A DNA stretch of 64,000 nucleotides from Ligustrum vulgare. Lineage: Eukaryota; Streptophyta; Magnoliopsida; Lamiales; Oleaceae. The position numbers were made by a program, and so were the translations under genes. The notes under the pieces were generated by a model, which made no database searches, had not been told where the DNA came from, and was given only the letters and a program-made list of their open reading frames with translations. Shown piece by piece: positions 21,626 to 34,329 of the stretch; position 1 is the first letter of the stretch; each line of letters starts with the position of its first letter. The stretch is from positions 22,080,692 through 22,144,691 of the forward strand of contig OY743179.1 in NCBI GenBank assembly GCA_963555705.1, in the 5' to 3' direction.

Positions 21626-23343
21626 TTTGTTAAGATCTTTCAAGAGTACAAATGTTGAATGTATAGAAGCAGAATATGAAGTGTTGCAGGTAAGATGACT
21701 TTCAATATTTTCGAATATTTAAAGAGAAAACGGAATACTTTGACCATTACCATTCTCAATTATAGACTCTTAAACTTCTAATACCAGCAATTAAGAATCC
21801 AGGATAATCATGCAGTCTAATTAACAACTACTAATGTGGAATAGGTTTCAAACAAAGAATAAGTATATATAAAAAACTAAATAATAACTATACGGTGTTA
21901 GTAACTATCGAAATTTATAATAATTTCTAATTGTATTATAATAAAAAAGTTTTTTAGTTAGTAATTTTTCATAATATAAGACGTGCTTTCTTTATTAGAA
22001 ATTATAAACATTTTTTTTGTGTTAGTACTTTTTATAGTATAAGACATGTTAATACTATTACTTATTATATCTAATAACAATATTATTTTCAATATATAAA
22101 ACGTAAGTTGATAACAATTATTGAATACTGAGATATTTAAAACAATTGTTAATCTTATAGGTAATTATACAAACAAAATAATTACTTTAAGAAGCTATCT
22201 TCATACCTTACTTAGGACAGTTCAAATTGATTTAAGACGTATCCTGTTCATCGTAATGCAATTAGTTATCATTAATAATGGTAACATTAAAGATGCTTTA
22301 CTTAGACCTTATTTTGTGATTATAATAGTATTATTATGAACAAAATGCTTGTCTTATTTCAATCTTTTTCACAATGACATGCTTTTGTGAGATTTTTTTT
22401 TTTTTAAATAAGAAATTACAATTGATCAAATTATTATTATTATTAGAAACATTAGACATTTTATAGTGTGAATTTTATTATTAGTAGTAGTAATATCTGA
22501 CATGCTTTAGTGAGAATTTTTTTATAAAATAAGAAATTATATGATTTATCAAATTATTATTATTAGTAACACTAGACATACTTTTGTGAGACTTTAATAT
22601 ATAAAATAAGAAATTATATTTGATCAAATAAAGCAATAATCATAATAAATAATGCAAAGTTTTCTAAAGAGCCAAAATTAAAAAAATATAATAATAGGAA
22701 TTAGAAACCATCAAAGTTTGAAAATTTAAAAGATCAATCTTTTTCAATATAATTGTCAATTTTTTAGTTGACTTATTTAGTCGTTATCACTCTCAATAGT
22801 ACAATTAAATAAAGTAATGAGAATTCCTAGAATTTAACGAATTTGTTATACAGATATAAAAATGAATTTTTATTTTGCAATGATCTAGATGTGTGTATAA
22901 AAATTTTAAAAAATAAATATTATAGATAAAATCGTTGAGTTTTTAATAACTTATTTTTATTTGATATTTCTTTGATTAAATTTGCACGATTAAACATCTT
23001 TGTATAATTGATTTATTTTAATTTGTTTATATTATTATCATTAATTTAATATAGATTAAGAAAAAAATGACATGCAAATTAAATGAAATCATTTTTTAAC
23101 CTATTAATCACTATTTTCATGGGACACGAAGAGGCAAACAAAGAGTTAGGAAATCAATGTATAAACATTAATATGTTATTGTTATTGCATATTTTATTAT
23201 GAAATGAATTTAATAAATACACAAAAAAAATCAATAATGTAATATATATTAGTTGTAGAGTATGCACAATTAATTAGTGAGTTTGGACGAGAAAACCTGA
23301 ATTGAGACCCGCTCCAACTCAAAAACTTTAATATATAATATAG
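21626..23343. other. AT-rich non-coding, degenerate tandem repeats
   Basis: No gene was seen. At 22375-22640 about three diverged units of roughly 100 bp contain AAATAAGAAATTA, GATCAAAT and TTATTATTATTAGTAACA. A possible Helitron 5' end on the minus strand closes the segment at 23344. Confidence 0.45.
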
Positions 23344-23344
23344 A
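23323..23344 (-). mobile_element. Candidate Helitron 5' terminus, minus strand
   Basis: On the minus strand the sequence reads A then TCTATATTATATATTAAAG, matching the TC start and the usual A before it for plant Helitrons. It faces the 3' end at 8890. If the two belong together, the Helitron spans 8890-23344 with the LTR element nested inside. The assignment is tentative. Confidence 0.35.
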
Positions 23345-23910
23345 TATAGATATGTCCTGGTGTGGAAAATTTTTACTACGAGTTAAAAGTTGTGTGGAAA
23401 TATACTATGGAAAGCGTGTAATAAACATTTAATTTGGGAGTATCAGTCCCCCATACTGATGCGTTATTCGTATAAACTTTTTCTATTTTCTATGTTTTAT
23501 TTCTGTGAACTTTTATATCAGCTGTGAGCCCCATGCATGTCGAATGACGCCCGATTTGCAACGGAGCTGTTGCTTCATAAATGATTGGTATGAATGACTA
23601 ATTTTATGACGCACCTTGTACACATTTTATTTTTGTTTTAAAAGGTTTTTCTTGTGTTGCATTCATAATATATAATTAATGTTAATTGCACACTAAAATG
23701 AATAAAAATAATATTTCAGCATCTTTTTAACACTTTTGATTACGATAAAAAGTAAATTTACCAAATTGATAATTAAAAAAGATTATTAATTTATCTTATT
23801 ACCATCTTTTGTCCTCATCTCGTCAACACGTGATTCTTGAAGAAATTTTGAACAGCCTATAACAATACACGTAGTCGTTGCTACATGCTTTTAAATATAT
23901 CATGTTAGAG

Positions 23911-23912
<2 letters not shown>

Positions 23913-23967
<55 letters not shown>

Positions 23968-23970
23968 CAC
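23913..23970. repeat. (TA)n(CA)n microsatellite
   Basis: A run of about 22 TA units is followed by a short AC run. Confidence 0.95.
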
Positions 23971-24084
23971 GATAGTTCGATTTTAACTCTTATATACCTG
24001 TATAATCAAACACGTATTTAAAAGGAACTTCCATCAAATGAAAATAAATTAAGTTTTGTATACATGTTAACAAGGTTGGAGTAT

Positions 24085-24252
24085 TTAACACCCTGTTTAG
24101 TAATATTGTAACGGTTTATAAATTGATTTATTTATAATTTTGAAATAAAACGTGAGGTTAAAAATTGAAGAGAGAAAATGTGTGTGGTTAAAAAGTAATT
24201 TAAAAAACTGTGTGACTTATAAACCGATTTATAAACCATTTACCAAACACTC
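24085..24252. mobile_element. MITE-like element
   Basis: Imperfect inverted ends (CTGTTTAGTAA...GTTTATAAATTG against its complement in CGATTTATAAACC...TTTACCAAACA) bound an AT-rich core. Similar half-elements occur at 7230-7300, 8640-8760, 26200-26270, 27816-27960, 58470-58560 and 59517-59600, so this is a dispersed family. The exact ends and target duplication are unclear. Confidence 0.5.
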
Positions 24253-24508
24253 GCAAATGAGCATTCAGTATTGTTTAAAAAGATATATTTATTTTAAAAT
24301 GAATAGTGATTTTGCTTGAAAAGTCAAAATATTGTGAGATTGACTTTTAATAGATGGTTAGAATTGAGTATTGTAGAAAAAAAAGAAGATTTTAAAGAGA
24401 ACCAAACAATAGCTAAAAAGAGTTTTTTTTTAAATGAATAGTGATTTTTAGGAAAATTGATGATTGAAATTTAGTTGAAAAATCAAATATTATGAGTCTG
24501 ATTCTTAA

Positions 24509-26727
24509 TCTTTATATATATAAAAGTAGAAGTGAGGAGAGAGAGTCATTTTGGAGGGAAAATTGCATTTAATGACTATCTCTCCTCACTTCTACTTTTA
24601 TATATAAAAAATAAATAAATAAATAAAAGATAAAGATTTTTGTAAGAAAAATTATTATTATTTATTACATATTTAGTAAGAGTTGTAATAAATGTACTAT
24701 GTATAAGTGTGTTACATTGAAAAAAAAATAGATTAATATATTTGAACATAAATAATGTGATATCTATGTAAATGTGTTACGTAGAAAATGAAAAAAATTG
24801 TATTAATATATTTGAACATAAATAAATGTCATATCTATGTAAATGTGTTACATTGAAAATGAAAATTTTGGATTAATATATTTGAAAATAAATAAATAAA
24901 TACATGCTATATAAATTTGTTAAGTTAGAAATAAAAATTTTGAATTAATATATTTTGAAAATCATTATAAACAAAGCTACCCCAACACATCTTTATATAT
25001 ATAAAAGTAGAAGTGAGGAGAGAGAGTCATTTTGGAGGGAAAATTGCATTTAATGACTATCTCTCCTCACTTCTACTTTTATATATAAAAAATAAATAAA
25101 TAAATAAAAGATAAATATTTTTGTAAGAAAAATTATTATTATTTATTACATATTTAGTAAGAGTTGTAATAAATGTACTATGTATAATTGTGTTACATTG
25201 AAAAAAAAAATAGATTAATATATTTGAACATAAATAATGTGATATCTATGTAAATGTGTTACGTAGAAAATGAAAAAAATTGTATTAATATATTTGAACA
25301 TAAATAAATGTCATATATATGTAAATGTGTTACATTGAAAATGAAAATTTTGGATTAATATATTTGAAAATAAATAAATAAATACATGCTATATAAATTT
25401 GTTAAGTTAGAAATAAAAATTTTGAATTAATATATTTTGAAAATCATTATATAAAAATAAATGAGTAGGTTCTTCAATAAGTATATTATAAAAATAATTA
25501 ATTATTTGCTATCAACTTTTTACCAACAATGATAAATTCGTAGAAAATTTAATCATTTCATCATTTTGACAAAAATTGATATGTTTAAAAAATAAAGAAA
25601 AATAAAATATATTAATTAATATATTGGATTTCGAATAAAATATATGTAAGCACCATATTAAAAATAAAGTTAATTAAAAATTAACATATTAAAAGGAAAA
25701 TAGGTGATAAGGCGGGTAAATTTTTAAAGAAAAACGTAAATAAAAGTCAAAAGAAACTTTATATAAAAAATTTAATTACATGTCAAACTTTGAGTGACGT
25801 GCTATAGTGAGTGTACATGCATAATTTTTTATTTTGATTAGATTTTTTTTTTAAAGTTTCAAATTCAATAACATTTGTTATATAGGAAATGAAAAAATTG
25901 GATTAATATATTTGAATATAAATAAATGTCATATCATATCTATGTAAATGTGTTACATTGAAAATGAAAAATTTGGATTAATATATTTTAAAATAAATAA
26001 ATATATGCTTTATAAATTTGTTAAGTTAGAAATGAAAAAAATTGAATTAATATATTTTGAAAATAAATAAATAGAATTATTGAAATTTTACTTCATAATA
26101 TGTCAATAAATGAGTAGGTTCTTCAATACGTATGTTACAAAAATAATTAATTATTTTCTATCAACCTTTTAACCACACGTATTTTCACTATCCAATTTTC
26201 AGCCACTACTTTTTACTTCAAAATCATAAATAAACAAGTTTATAAATTAAACATTATTACCAAATCGAGGTTTTATCATTTCACCATTTTGACAAAAATT
26301 GGCTTGTTTAAAATACAAGGAAAAATAAAATATATTAATTAATATATTGGATTTCAAATAAAAAATATGTAAGCAACATATTAAAAAATATAGTTAATAA
26401 AAAATTATAATATATTAAAAGGAAAATATGTGATAAGGTGAGCAAATTTTAGAGAAAAACGTAATCAAAAGTTTAAAAAAAAAAAAAAAATTATATAAAA
26501 AAATTTAAATGAGTGTGAAATTTTGAGTGACGCGTTATACTTAGTGTACATTTATCATTTTTTATTTTGAATATTTTTGTCTTTTTTAAAGTTTCAAATT
26601 GAATAACATTTTTTTATTGAAATTTTATTTAAATTATGTTTTTTATTTGATGTGATTGAATCAAGATATTTTCAAAATTATGATTTAAAAATTATATATT
26701 CCGTGCATCGCACGGGTAGACAACTAG
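24509..26727 (+). mobile_element. Non-autonomous Helitron with duplicated 5' end
   Basis: It starts TCTTTATATATATAAAAG after an A and ends with hairpin CCGTGC-ATC-GCACGG, eight bases, then CTAG before T. These are canonical Helitron termini. A second complete 5' end, again A then TC, begins at 24990. About 460 bp from 24509 is repeated there almost exactly. A further diverged copy of part of the unit lies at about 25880-26060, and other blocks (ATGAGTAGGTTCTTCAATA; GATAAGG...TTGAGTGACG) occur twice. No protein-coding region is present. Confidence 0.8.
24514..24605. repeat. Long perfect hairpin at the Helitron 5' end
   Basis: TATATATAAAAGTAGAAGTG plus AGGAGAGA is repeated as its reverse complement about 35 bases later, giving a stem of about 28 bp right at the 5' terminus. 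The second 5' end (24995-25086) has the same hairpin. Confidence 0.85.
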
Positions 26728-28240
26728 TGAATAGTTAAATGTATTGTAGAAAAAGAGAAAATTTTAAGGAGAATCAACCGAGGGCATAATTAGAGTAAAA
26801 GTGGCCTAATTAATTTCTGAGAAAATCCTTTGTTTTCCTATACGGCTTGTGTTAGTTGAGCCAGCCGAATGAGAACTGAGCCGTTTATAGTTTCGTGAAG
26901 AAAATGAATTTGTATAATGAAGACAAAAAAAAGTAAATGGACGGCCAACGTTTCACGCACTTCAGAGGATGGAGGGCTGTAATTTGAACGTGAGAATGTG
27001 GATCCCACACGTTTCTTTTCCTCATTTAAACGGCTTTCGTTTTGCTTTACTATTTATATTATGGCTTTATTCATGAATGGACTAACTACTTAAGGGAGTT
27101 TTTAGTCATCTCAGGTTGAATTTTGGACTTACTCAAAACTAACAATCAATTATTATGAAAATAAAATTCTGATATATTCATATTATTTTGAAAAATAATA
27201 ATTTTCCCACACGAGACTAATTTAATAATTTCTTACTCGAGATAGTTTACAAAATTGTTCGTAAAAAATAAGTTCAAAATTTTCATTTTTTGTTCTTGAA
27301 TTGATAATCTTACCTGCACTGCACGTAAAAACAAAATGACCAACATGACCAAATACTAGTGAATCTTAGAACACATCACGTGTTTTAGTTTGAAGACAAT
27401 TAATTAGTGATTAACGTGAAATAATGAAGCTACATATCAGCTTCTAATGCCACCTACCATTTAATTAGTGTCATTTGATTAAAACACGTTCTTTCAGAAA
27501 AAACATTAAAAACCAATCTTCTAAGACTTTGTGAAGATATTAATAAGAATATGTTAGTCAAAGATTGAAAGGTTAATTTGCTTATAAGTAAATTGCGAAA
27601 TAAATTACCTTGTTATTCATCAAGGTTAACTAAACCATATGTGTGAAAATAAAGGTGAGAGTTGCTTTTAAAAAAGTACTTTTTATATAAAGATAAGAAG
27701 TAAACATATATGGAAAAGTTACATATAATTAAATCTACGTTATTTAAAACAACCAAACTGACCTAAATCTTCATTAATAATGTGTTCGGGAACTTTGATT
27801 TTTTTTTTTTTTTTTTTTTTTATAACTATTTCAATTTCCAATACAACTTTTTAATCACACATATTTTCTCTCTCCAAATTTTAACCATTTATTTACCTCG
27901 AGATTTGAAAAAGTAAATGTTTATAATCAAACTTTAAGCTGCCGAACAAGGTGTTAAATCAAATATTAGTAGCTTAATTTATTTATTACCAGAAAACTGC
28001 TTTTTTGTTGCAGTTTTAGAACTTGCCTTCCTGAATATTAGGAATATTTCCACTTCTAGATATTTTTTTATTTTTTTCACTTAATTTGAAGCATTATTTC
28101 GTGATCAATTGAGTAAATGCGTAATTTTGAGTATTTGAAGCAAAGAAAACTCACGAGTCCGAAGAAATCCCGGTTTTCTTTTAATCTGACGGTTCTACTT
28201 CTTGTTTTTGTCCAGCAACTACCAAATTTGGGGCTCAATT
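26728..28240. other. Intergenic, no gene seen
   Basis: No coding region or RNA gene was recognised. A poly-T run lies at 27800-27821 and a MITE relic related to the 24085 family follows it. Confidence 0.5.
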
Positions 28241-29132
28241 ATTTAGCCTAAACAATCTTGCATTACTTTTTCAAGAAGGTATTGTATATAGGGAATAGTT
28301 GTGGTTTATATAGTGTACTTACTATTGAAGAAATTTAAACTTACAATTGAACAGAGTAATAATATAATTCGAGTCAACAAATTTAACGATATTTCCTTAA
28401 GACGAATTTGTTCCCTTCCAAGGTGTTTAAAGGGCCTATAACAATAGGATAGAACTAATTTCGTCTCCTAGGGAAGCAGCAAAAAAATCTGTAGGAGTTC
28501 TAGCGGAGTTCAAGCGAACACAACTAGTGTTTTGACACTCAAAATTAATATCAAAATTTTAGAGAGATGATGAGAATCAAAGCAGAATGTTTGCAGTGAA
28601 AATTGTGTAATTTTTTCTAACTACAATGAAAATAAGGTAATTTTTTCTGGCTGCAGTGAAAGCTACTTATAGAATAATATGTAACCATTTGAATCCTCTT
28701 CAAGCTTTTTCAGAACGGTGGTGCTATTCAAACAGTCCCAAAACAAACAGGCATACATGTTGATGAAACATTGCTTCAGCTTCCGTGTTGTGAACATGAA
28801 CGATAATTTCATTAAATACACAAGAATCTGATTAATTACAATCTGGTCAAATATTTAAATAAATTTTGTCCAAAAAATATATATATAGCAAAAGGACCCA
28901 TTCCCAAACACGAACACCGACCAGACACGTGCCGAGCTGAGCAAGTCGGATGAACGACGGCACCAGCTCGCGTATAGGGTTAGGACCGAACCCAATAGAA
29001 TGTTGGTCTCCCCCTTTCTAAAGACTAACGGTACCCCTTGGAGCCCAAACTCAATTTCCAAACTTTCACAAAATAAACCACACAAAAGTTTCCTAACTTT
29101 CATATGAAGGATAAGAGTTTAACAATATGTTA
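28240..29132 (-). mobile_element. Probable LTR remnant next to copia relic
   Basis: On the minus strand a segment starting TGTTAAACTCTTATCC contains a GC-richer block (about 28900-29050) followed by a TATATATATA box and a longer leader. This is the arrangement of an LTR, in the position expected for the 3' LTR of the minus-strand copia relic at 29400-30590. The 3' boundary and target duplication were not found, so the call is weak. Confidence 0.35.
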
Positions 29133-29399
29133 AATCAAATTCTTCACTTATTTAAAGTTTCAATTGAGTATCTTTGAAAGTTATTATTTCATTCAATTCT
29201 AAATGATTTTTGATAAATATATATATCATGTTGATCATCTTGCAGAATAGAATGTGAATATGATTAGTCCCATGAAAATTAGAGTATGGTTCCTACTGAA
29301 AACAAAGCTCAAAGTTGACCCATTTCACTTGGTTATAAACCATTTTTCCAAAAATCCCTCACATGAATGAAATAAATTAAATTTTCCAAAATGATACAA

Positions 29400-30590
29400 T
29401 CACTAATACTTATTTTGAGTACAAATGAAAAAATTGCATCGTGATAAGTAGCCAAAGACTTTGAACTTTCCCTAGTAAAATCTATTGGATTTACTTGGCC
29501 AATCAATAGTAAGATGTTTTGAACAGTAAGTCATTCATGTAAACCTAGACAATAGAAATCACACAGTTTCCTTCGAACACGTTTGGTTCTCATATTTGAG
29601 TCCATTATGGCCTTGGACACCATTTGGTTCATGAGTGTTTTTAGAGAATTTATCGTCACATAATACTTGGAGTCTTTAGTAACAGATATTCAATTAGCAT
29701 CGCAATATCCTTCAAGTACTACTGGATATCTCAAATAGTGCAATCCAAAGTTTTTGGTATGTTTTAAATATCCTAAAATTCTAACAATTTCCTTCCAATG
29801 CTCAGTACTTGGATTACTCGTTTATCGACTTAACCTAGTACTTACAGAGTAAGCAATATCATGTCGAGTGCAATTCATGACATACATTAAAATGCCAATA
29901 ATGCAAGAATATTCTAACAAAGACTTACAATCGCCAATGTTTGAAAAAAAAGATGCATACTTGCATCCATAGACGTTTTCATAGGAATAATATCATATTT
30001 CTTGAACTTATCAAGAATCTTCTTAATGTAATGAGATTGAGACAACTGGATGTTTTAGAGATGTTAATTCCTAATATAACATCGGCAACACCTAGATCCT
30101 TCATTTCGAACTTACTTGTTAACATCCTTTTACTCGTTTGAATTAGGGGATCATTATTACCTGTAATTAGCATGTAATCTACATGTAGGCATACTATGTA
30201 TATCCACTTTGAGTGCTCTTGAAATATACATATTTGTCAATTAATCTTAAAATCATTTAACACCATAATTGTATCAAATGTTTCATGTCTTTTCTTAGGA
30301 GCTTGTTTTAAACCATAAAATAATTTAACAAGTCGACATACTTTCTTTTCTTGTCCTGCGACAATAGATCCTTCAGGTTGCTCCACATAAATTTCTTCAT
30401 CTAATTCACCATTTAAGAATATGAATTTTACATCCATTTGATGCATATCTAAGCCATTTAGTGTTGTTATTGCAATAAGAATACGAATCGAAGTAATTCT
30501 CATAACAGGTGAATATGTATTAAAATAATCAAGACCTTCCTTTTGCTTGAAGCCTTTAGCAACAAGTCTAGTGTTACTTTATTTTGCAAC
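29400..30590 (-). pseudogene. Ty1/copia RT and RNase H relic
   Basis: On the minus strand, HQMDVKFIFLNGELDEEIYV and KKVCRLVKLFYGLKQAPKK (about 30300-30450) are copia reverse transcriptase motifs. Near 30160-30190 the catalytic pair reads VDYMLI instead of VDDM, so the second Asp is lost. Then SKFEMKDLGVADVILGI follows. RNase H-like sequence ([34 protein letters not shown]) lies at 29660-29830 with stops. The element is dead. Confidence 0.9.
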
Positions 30591-31001
30591 GCAAAATATA
30601 CCTGCAAGTATACGGATAGTGAAAAGTAATAAAATGGAACTAAGAGTCCAATTTATCGTTCCCAAGAGGAATGCTATTAATTATCAAAATTTTCAGTTCC
30701 AAATTTTATTTGAATAATGAAAAGTGTTTTATATAAAAACTAAACTAAGGACTATGCTAAAGATATAAATCACGGGATTGTTTTGTTTTTAAAATTTGTA
30801 AAAGAGTTGGGATTCACGATTTCATCTAACCAATTAAATTAACTCGAACTCCAGTTTTGTTTCCTAAATATGCATTCATTCGAATTCACTAATGTATATT
30901 AAAAATCTTCTCTTGAGTTTAATCAATTCTACTTAAATAAGTCAACCGTGTAGGGGAGGCAAACGGGCCGGACAGTTCCTGAATTCGGTTCGGTTTGAGT
31001 T
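30591..31001. other. Non-coding spacer
   Basis: No gene was seen. The stretch after 30591 (TTTTGCAACGCAAAATATAC and CTGCAAGTATACGGATAGTG) resembles leader sequence found near the ends of other plant gypsy elements. This is unproven. Confidence 0.3.
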
Positions 31002-31861
31002 GTGAACAAAATGGACCTGGGCTTGGATCAAACAGAAAATTTTGATGTTGGACAATTTGGATTCGAAAAATTTGATGTAGATAAGAATGAAGATGGAATT
31101 GATGATAATATTGATAGAACAAAAATGAACAGTCCATCATTCCATAGGAGAGGTGATAATGAGAAGGGAGAGTTGGAGTTGAATGCCAGGCCACCAACAC
31201 CTTTGGCTCATACTAATAAGATGGAGGAACATGAGGAATATAACCTCTACACTAGGTTCCTAGTGAGTAATAAACCATGTAGTCTCATGATAGATGGGGG
31301 GATTGGCATCAATTTGGTGAGTGCTAGTAGGGTGAAAAAATTGGGATTACTGGCTATGAAACATCCTAATCCTTATGTGTTGCAAAGGTTGGGTGACTAT
31401 GGGGAAGTGAGAGTGAGTGAACAAGTTTTCTTACTTTCAACATTGAAACCTATATTGACCAAGTGATATGTGATGTAGTTTCCATGCACACTACACATAT
31501 AATTTTGGGGAGATCTTGGCAAAGTGTGGCACATGATAAGAGAAAGAACCGGTATAGCTTCAAAATGAATGGAAAAAGGGTTGTGATCCTATCTTTGAGC
31601 CCGGAAGAAGTATGCAAAGACCAAATGAAGCTCAAGAAGGAATTTGAGGAAGAAAAGGAGAAGGAGAAAGAAAAAGAAAAAGAAAGCGAGAATAGGAAAA
31701 CAAAAGAAAATTCAATTGAGAAAATTGAAGAAAACAAAAATGAGAGCATGAGAGTTGGGGCCACGTCCCTAGAAAAAGGAGAGGAAATGAAGGTTGGAGC
31801 CACGACTCCAGAAAAAGGAGAGGTTAGAGAAGAACCGAGAGTTGAGGTTCCTACCTCATAA
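31002..31861 (+). pseudogene. Ty3/gypsy gag end and aspartic protease relic
   Basis: Two overlapping frames (31002-31466 and 31463-31861) encode the spacer after gag and a retroviral-type aspartic protease. CSLMIDGGIGINLVSASRVK carries the catalytic DGG with the following Ser replaced by Ile, and HIILGRSWQSVAHDKRKNRY is the conserved second half (LLGRPWQ in other elements). A strongly charged Glu/Lys stretch follows (about 31640-31720). One frameshift separates the halves. It is the first piece of a degenerate element that continues to 34329. Confidence 0.85.
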
Positions 31862-32160
31862 AAAGGTGAGGGGGTGATGAGTGCCACCAAGAAAATTGAG
31901 AGAAAAGATCACCTAAAAATGTTCTTTACTCTTGAATATTCTAATAATTCCCTCCCTAGCTTAGTTACTTCTTTGTTGCAGGAGTTCGTGAGGCCAACTT
32001 ATCAAGGCAACAAGGAACTTCAAAGTCATGTTTTGTGGACAAAATTCAATGAAATATATTTTCCTACAACGACAAATGCAACCGAGGTAAAGAAAATGAA
32101 ATATCAAATGCAACATCTAGGAGGTATGCTCCTAACACCTCTTTGAATGTAAGTTATTAT
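31862..32160 (+). pseudogene. Degraded linker, reverse transcriptase missing
   Basis: A frame at 31874-32146 shows no recognisable RT motif. In an intact gypsy element about 1.5 kb of RT and RNase H should lie between protease and integrase. Here the protease is followed within 300 bases by the integrase N-terminal region, so the polymerase has been deleted. Confidence 0.6.
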
Positions 32161-33279
32161 GTTTCGAATATATTAGAGGGTTGTATAATGTTGATGTGGA
32201 TTTGAAAATTGTATTTTTGACTAATGAAAATGTTGCATGTAGTAAATTTCATGGGCATGATGCATTCCTATTTTGTGAGAATATGCTTGATGTGCCTATC
32301 TGCCCGATAAAGAAATTACTAGTTAGGGGAGTTCATGGGAGAAATTTAATGGGATGTCTTGATGATAAGAGGACTTCGCTTCTAACATTTTTAGACGCCC
32401 CCTCATTTTTGTATTGAACATGTTAGGGGCATGCATGTTAATAATCTGAATTTGTTAAACATTTATGAATCATGTTGTGAGATATATCTTGATGGATTCT
32501 ATGGGCATGATAACTATTTGTTTTGGAAAATTGGATTGTTTCTTTTAAAATGTGTCGTGCGCGAATTGCTAGTGGGGGAGGCACATGATGATTGTTTGAT
32601 GGGGCAATTTAAAATCAACGGGGTCTTAGGGGTATTATATGATCAATTTTATTGGCCTAATTTGAAGATTGGTGTTGAGTATGTTTGCACTTGTCGTAAA
32701 TGCCTAACTTTCAAAATGGCTAAACTTAAGTTTTTGCCCCAAGAATTCCTTACATATTTGCCCATCAGGAGTAAACCTTGGATTACTAATTCTATGAATT
32801 TTATAGTGGGTTTACTTGGAACAAAGAAAGAAAATTATGCTATTTTTGTGATTGTTAGTAGGAATATTAAAATGTCACTTTTGATTGCATGCCACGAAAC
32901 CAAGGTCATCAACATAGCTAATCTTTTCTTTAGGGAAGTCGTGCATTTGCACGAAGTTAGTCCTAATTTTATGGTTGTTAAATTTGATTGCACTTTAAAT
33001 GCTCATCATATTAGCAAGTTTTCTCCACTTAAAGTTGCTTGTGACTTTAACCTATTAACTCTATTGGACTTCATGCATATGTTTATTGAAGAAAGAGTTG
33101 GTTTAGGTGCGCACGAGAATGCACCTTTGGTTAAGCATCATTGCAGGAGGCTCGAGCTTCCATTTGGGGGAATTGATATGCAATGTGCTTCCAATGCTAA
33201 CCATGGTGGGAAGCATTTGCCATTTGATCCGGGCGGCCGGATGTGTTCCCATTCGTGGAAGGAGCGACCCCCCGATTAG
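32161..33279 (+). pseudogene. Ty3/gypsy integrase relic (copy B)
   Basis: Degenerate integrase in two frames. The zinc-binding N-terminal segment appears twice: first CPIKKLLVRGVHGRNLMGC, then RELLVGEAHDDCLMGQFKIN followed by FYWPNL and CRKCLTFKMAK. The start of the catalytic core is recognisable as LPIRSKPWITNSMNFIVGL and FFREVVHLHEV, but the first catalytic Asp (DFV in active elements) is Asn and the central core is deleted. It continues into the C-terminal domain shared with copies A and C. Confidence 0.85.
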
Positions 33280-33903
33280 ATAAAATCCAAACTGCTACTC
33301 TGCGGTGTTGGCTCATTTCAAGCTCTTGGCAACACCTACAAAATTGATTTTGCACGGTGAGTATGAAATTTCAGTTACATTTATTGTACCTGAATTTTCT
33401 ATTTTTTTGTTGTAGGTATCGATTCGTGGTCGAATCTCTTTCAAGATGGAGGAGGTGATGAGAATCGCGAATGTCCAACTTTATTACATGAACCTGTGAC
33501 CCACAATGTTACAAGATCAAAGTTCAAGAAGTTTCACCACAGTACATTCAAGCAAGATTCGATGTCGAATCCTTTTTAAGAGGGAGGGGATGATGAGAAC
33601 CGAGAAAGTCAAACATCGATATGTGTGCCCGTGAGACCCATGACGAGATCCGACGCCGAAGAGGTTCAAGATTCGAGACTAAACAAGTAATTAAAGTCAA
33701 GAAAAACAAGTCAAGAATCAAGTTGGAGCCAAAAATAAGGAGAAATTGGACTCAGCCAATTTCGGTCGACCAAAAGTCATTCCGATCGATCAAAACTCTG
33801 CAGAGATTTTGGGGTTGGACCTCAATCGCGCTTGGCTGAGGATTGGTCGACCGAAAGTTCCATTTTGGTTGACCATGTGATCGACTGAAACACCCTGTTT
33901 CAG

Positions 33904-33934
<31 letters not shown>

Positions 33935-34329
33935 GATTTTTTATGCAATTTTCGAATTTATATCTTTTACCCATTTTGTACAATTTATACACATTTTTCA
34001 TTTGAAACTAGAACAACTTGGTTGTTCAATGTGAATGCTCCTCTTGAGAGGCTCATTGAGGTAAGGATAAAAACCTCCTTTGTTTTCTTCTTGGAATTTA
34101 ATCAACTTTACTTGAGTATTTTTATTCTTGTGTTGTTTTTTATTTCTGTCACCTTGAAATTTGTTTAGTTGATACCCATTGGGCTAGGGTTAGTTTAATC
34201 CTTTAATTTTGGGTTAGATTTAAACTTGGGTTAGGTGCTTATCGCTTTATTTACCACTTTAACTTTCTTAGGATGGTATTAAAATAGTTGTGGGAATTCT
34301 TGATCAATATACCAAGGGGGTTCACATCA
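33226..34329 (+). mobile_element. Gypsy polyprotein end plus 3' tail (copy B)
   Basis: This segment matches 1-1116 throughout: integrase C-terminus (GGRMCSHSWKERPPD), degraded acidic modules, CGGTCGACC palindromes at 33760-33890, a poly-A run of about 28 (33904-33931), and the end TTCACATCA at 34329. Integrase-type sequence resumes immediately after it, so two element ends are fused. Confidence 0.8.

Noticed and set aside
28855..29103. 82-codon minus-strand frame
   Set aside because: It matches no family I know and lies in a probable LTR remnant.
31450..31890. 146-codon minus-strand frame rich in Ser and Phe
   Set aside because: It is the antisense of the Glu/Lys-rich gypsy stretch and has no gene-like features.
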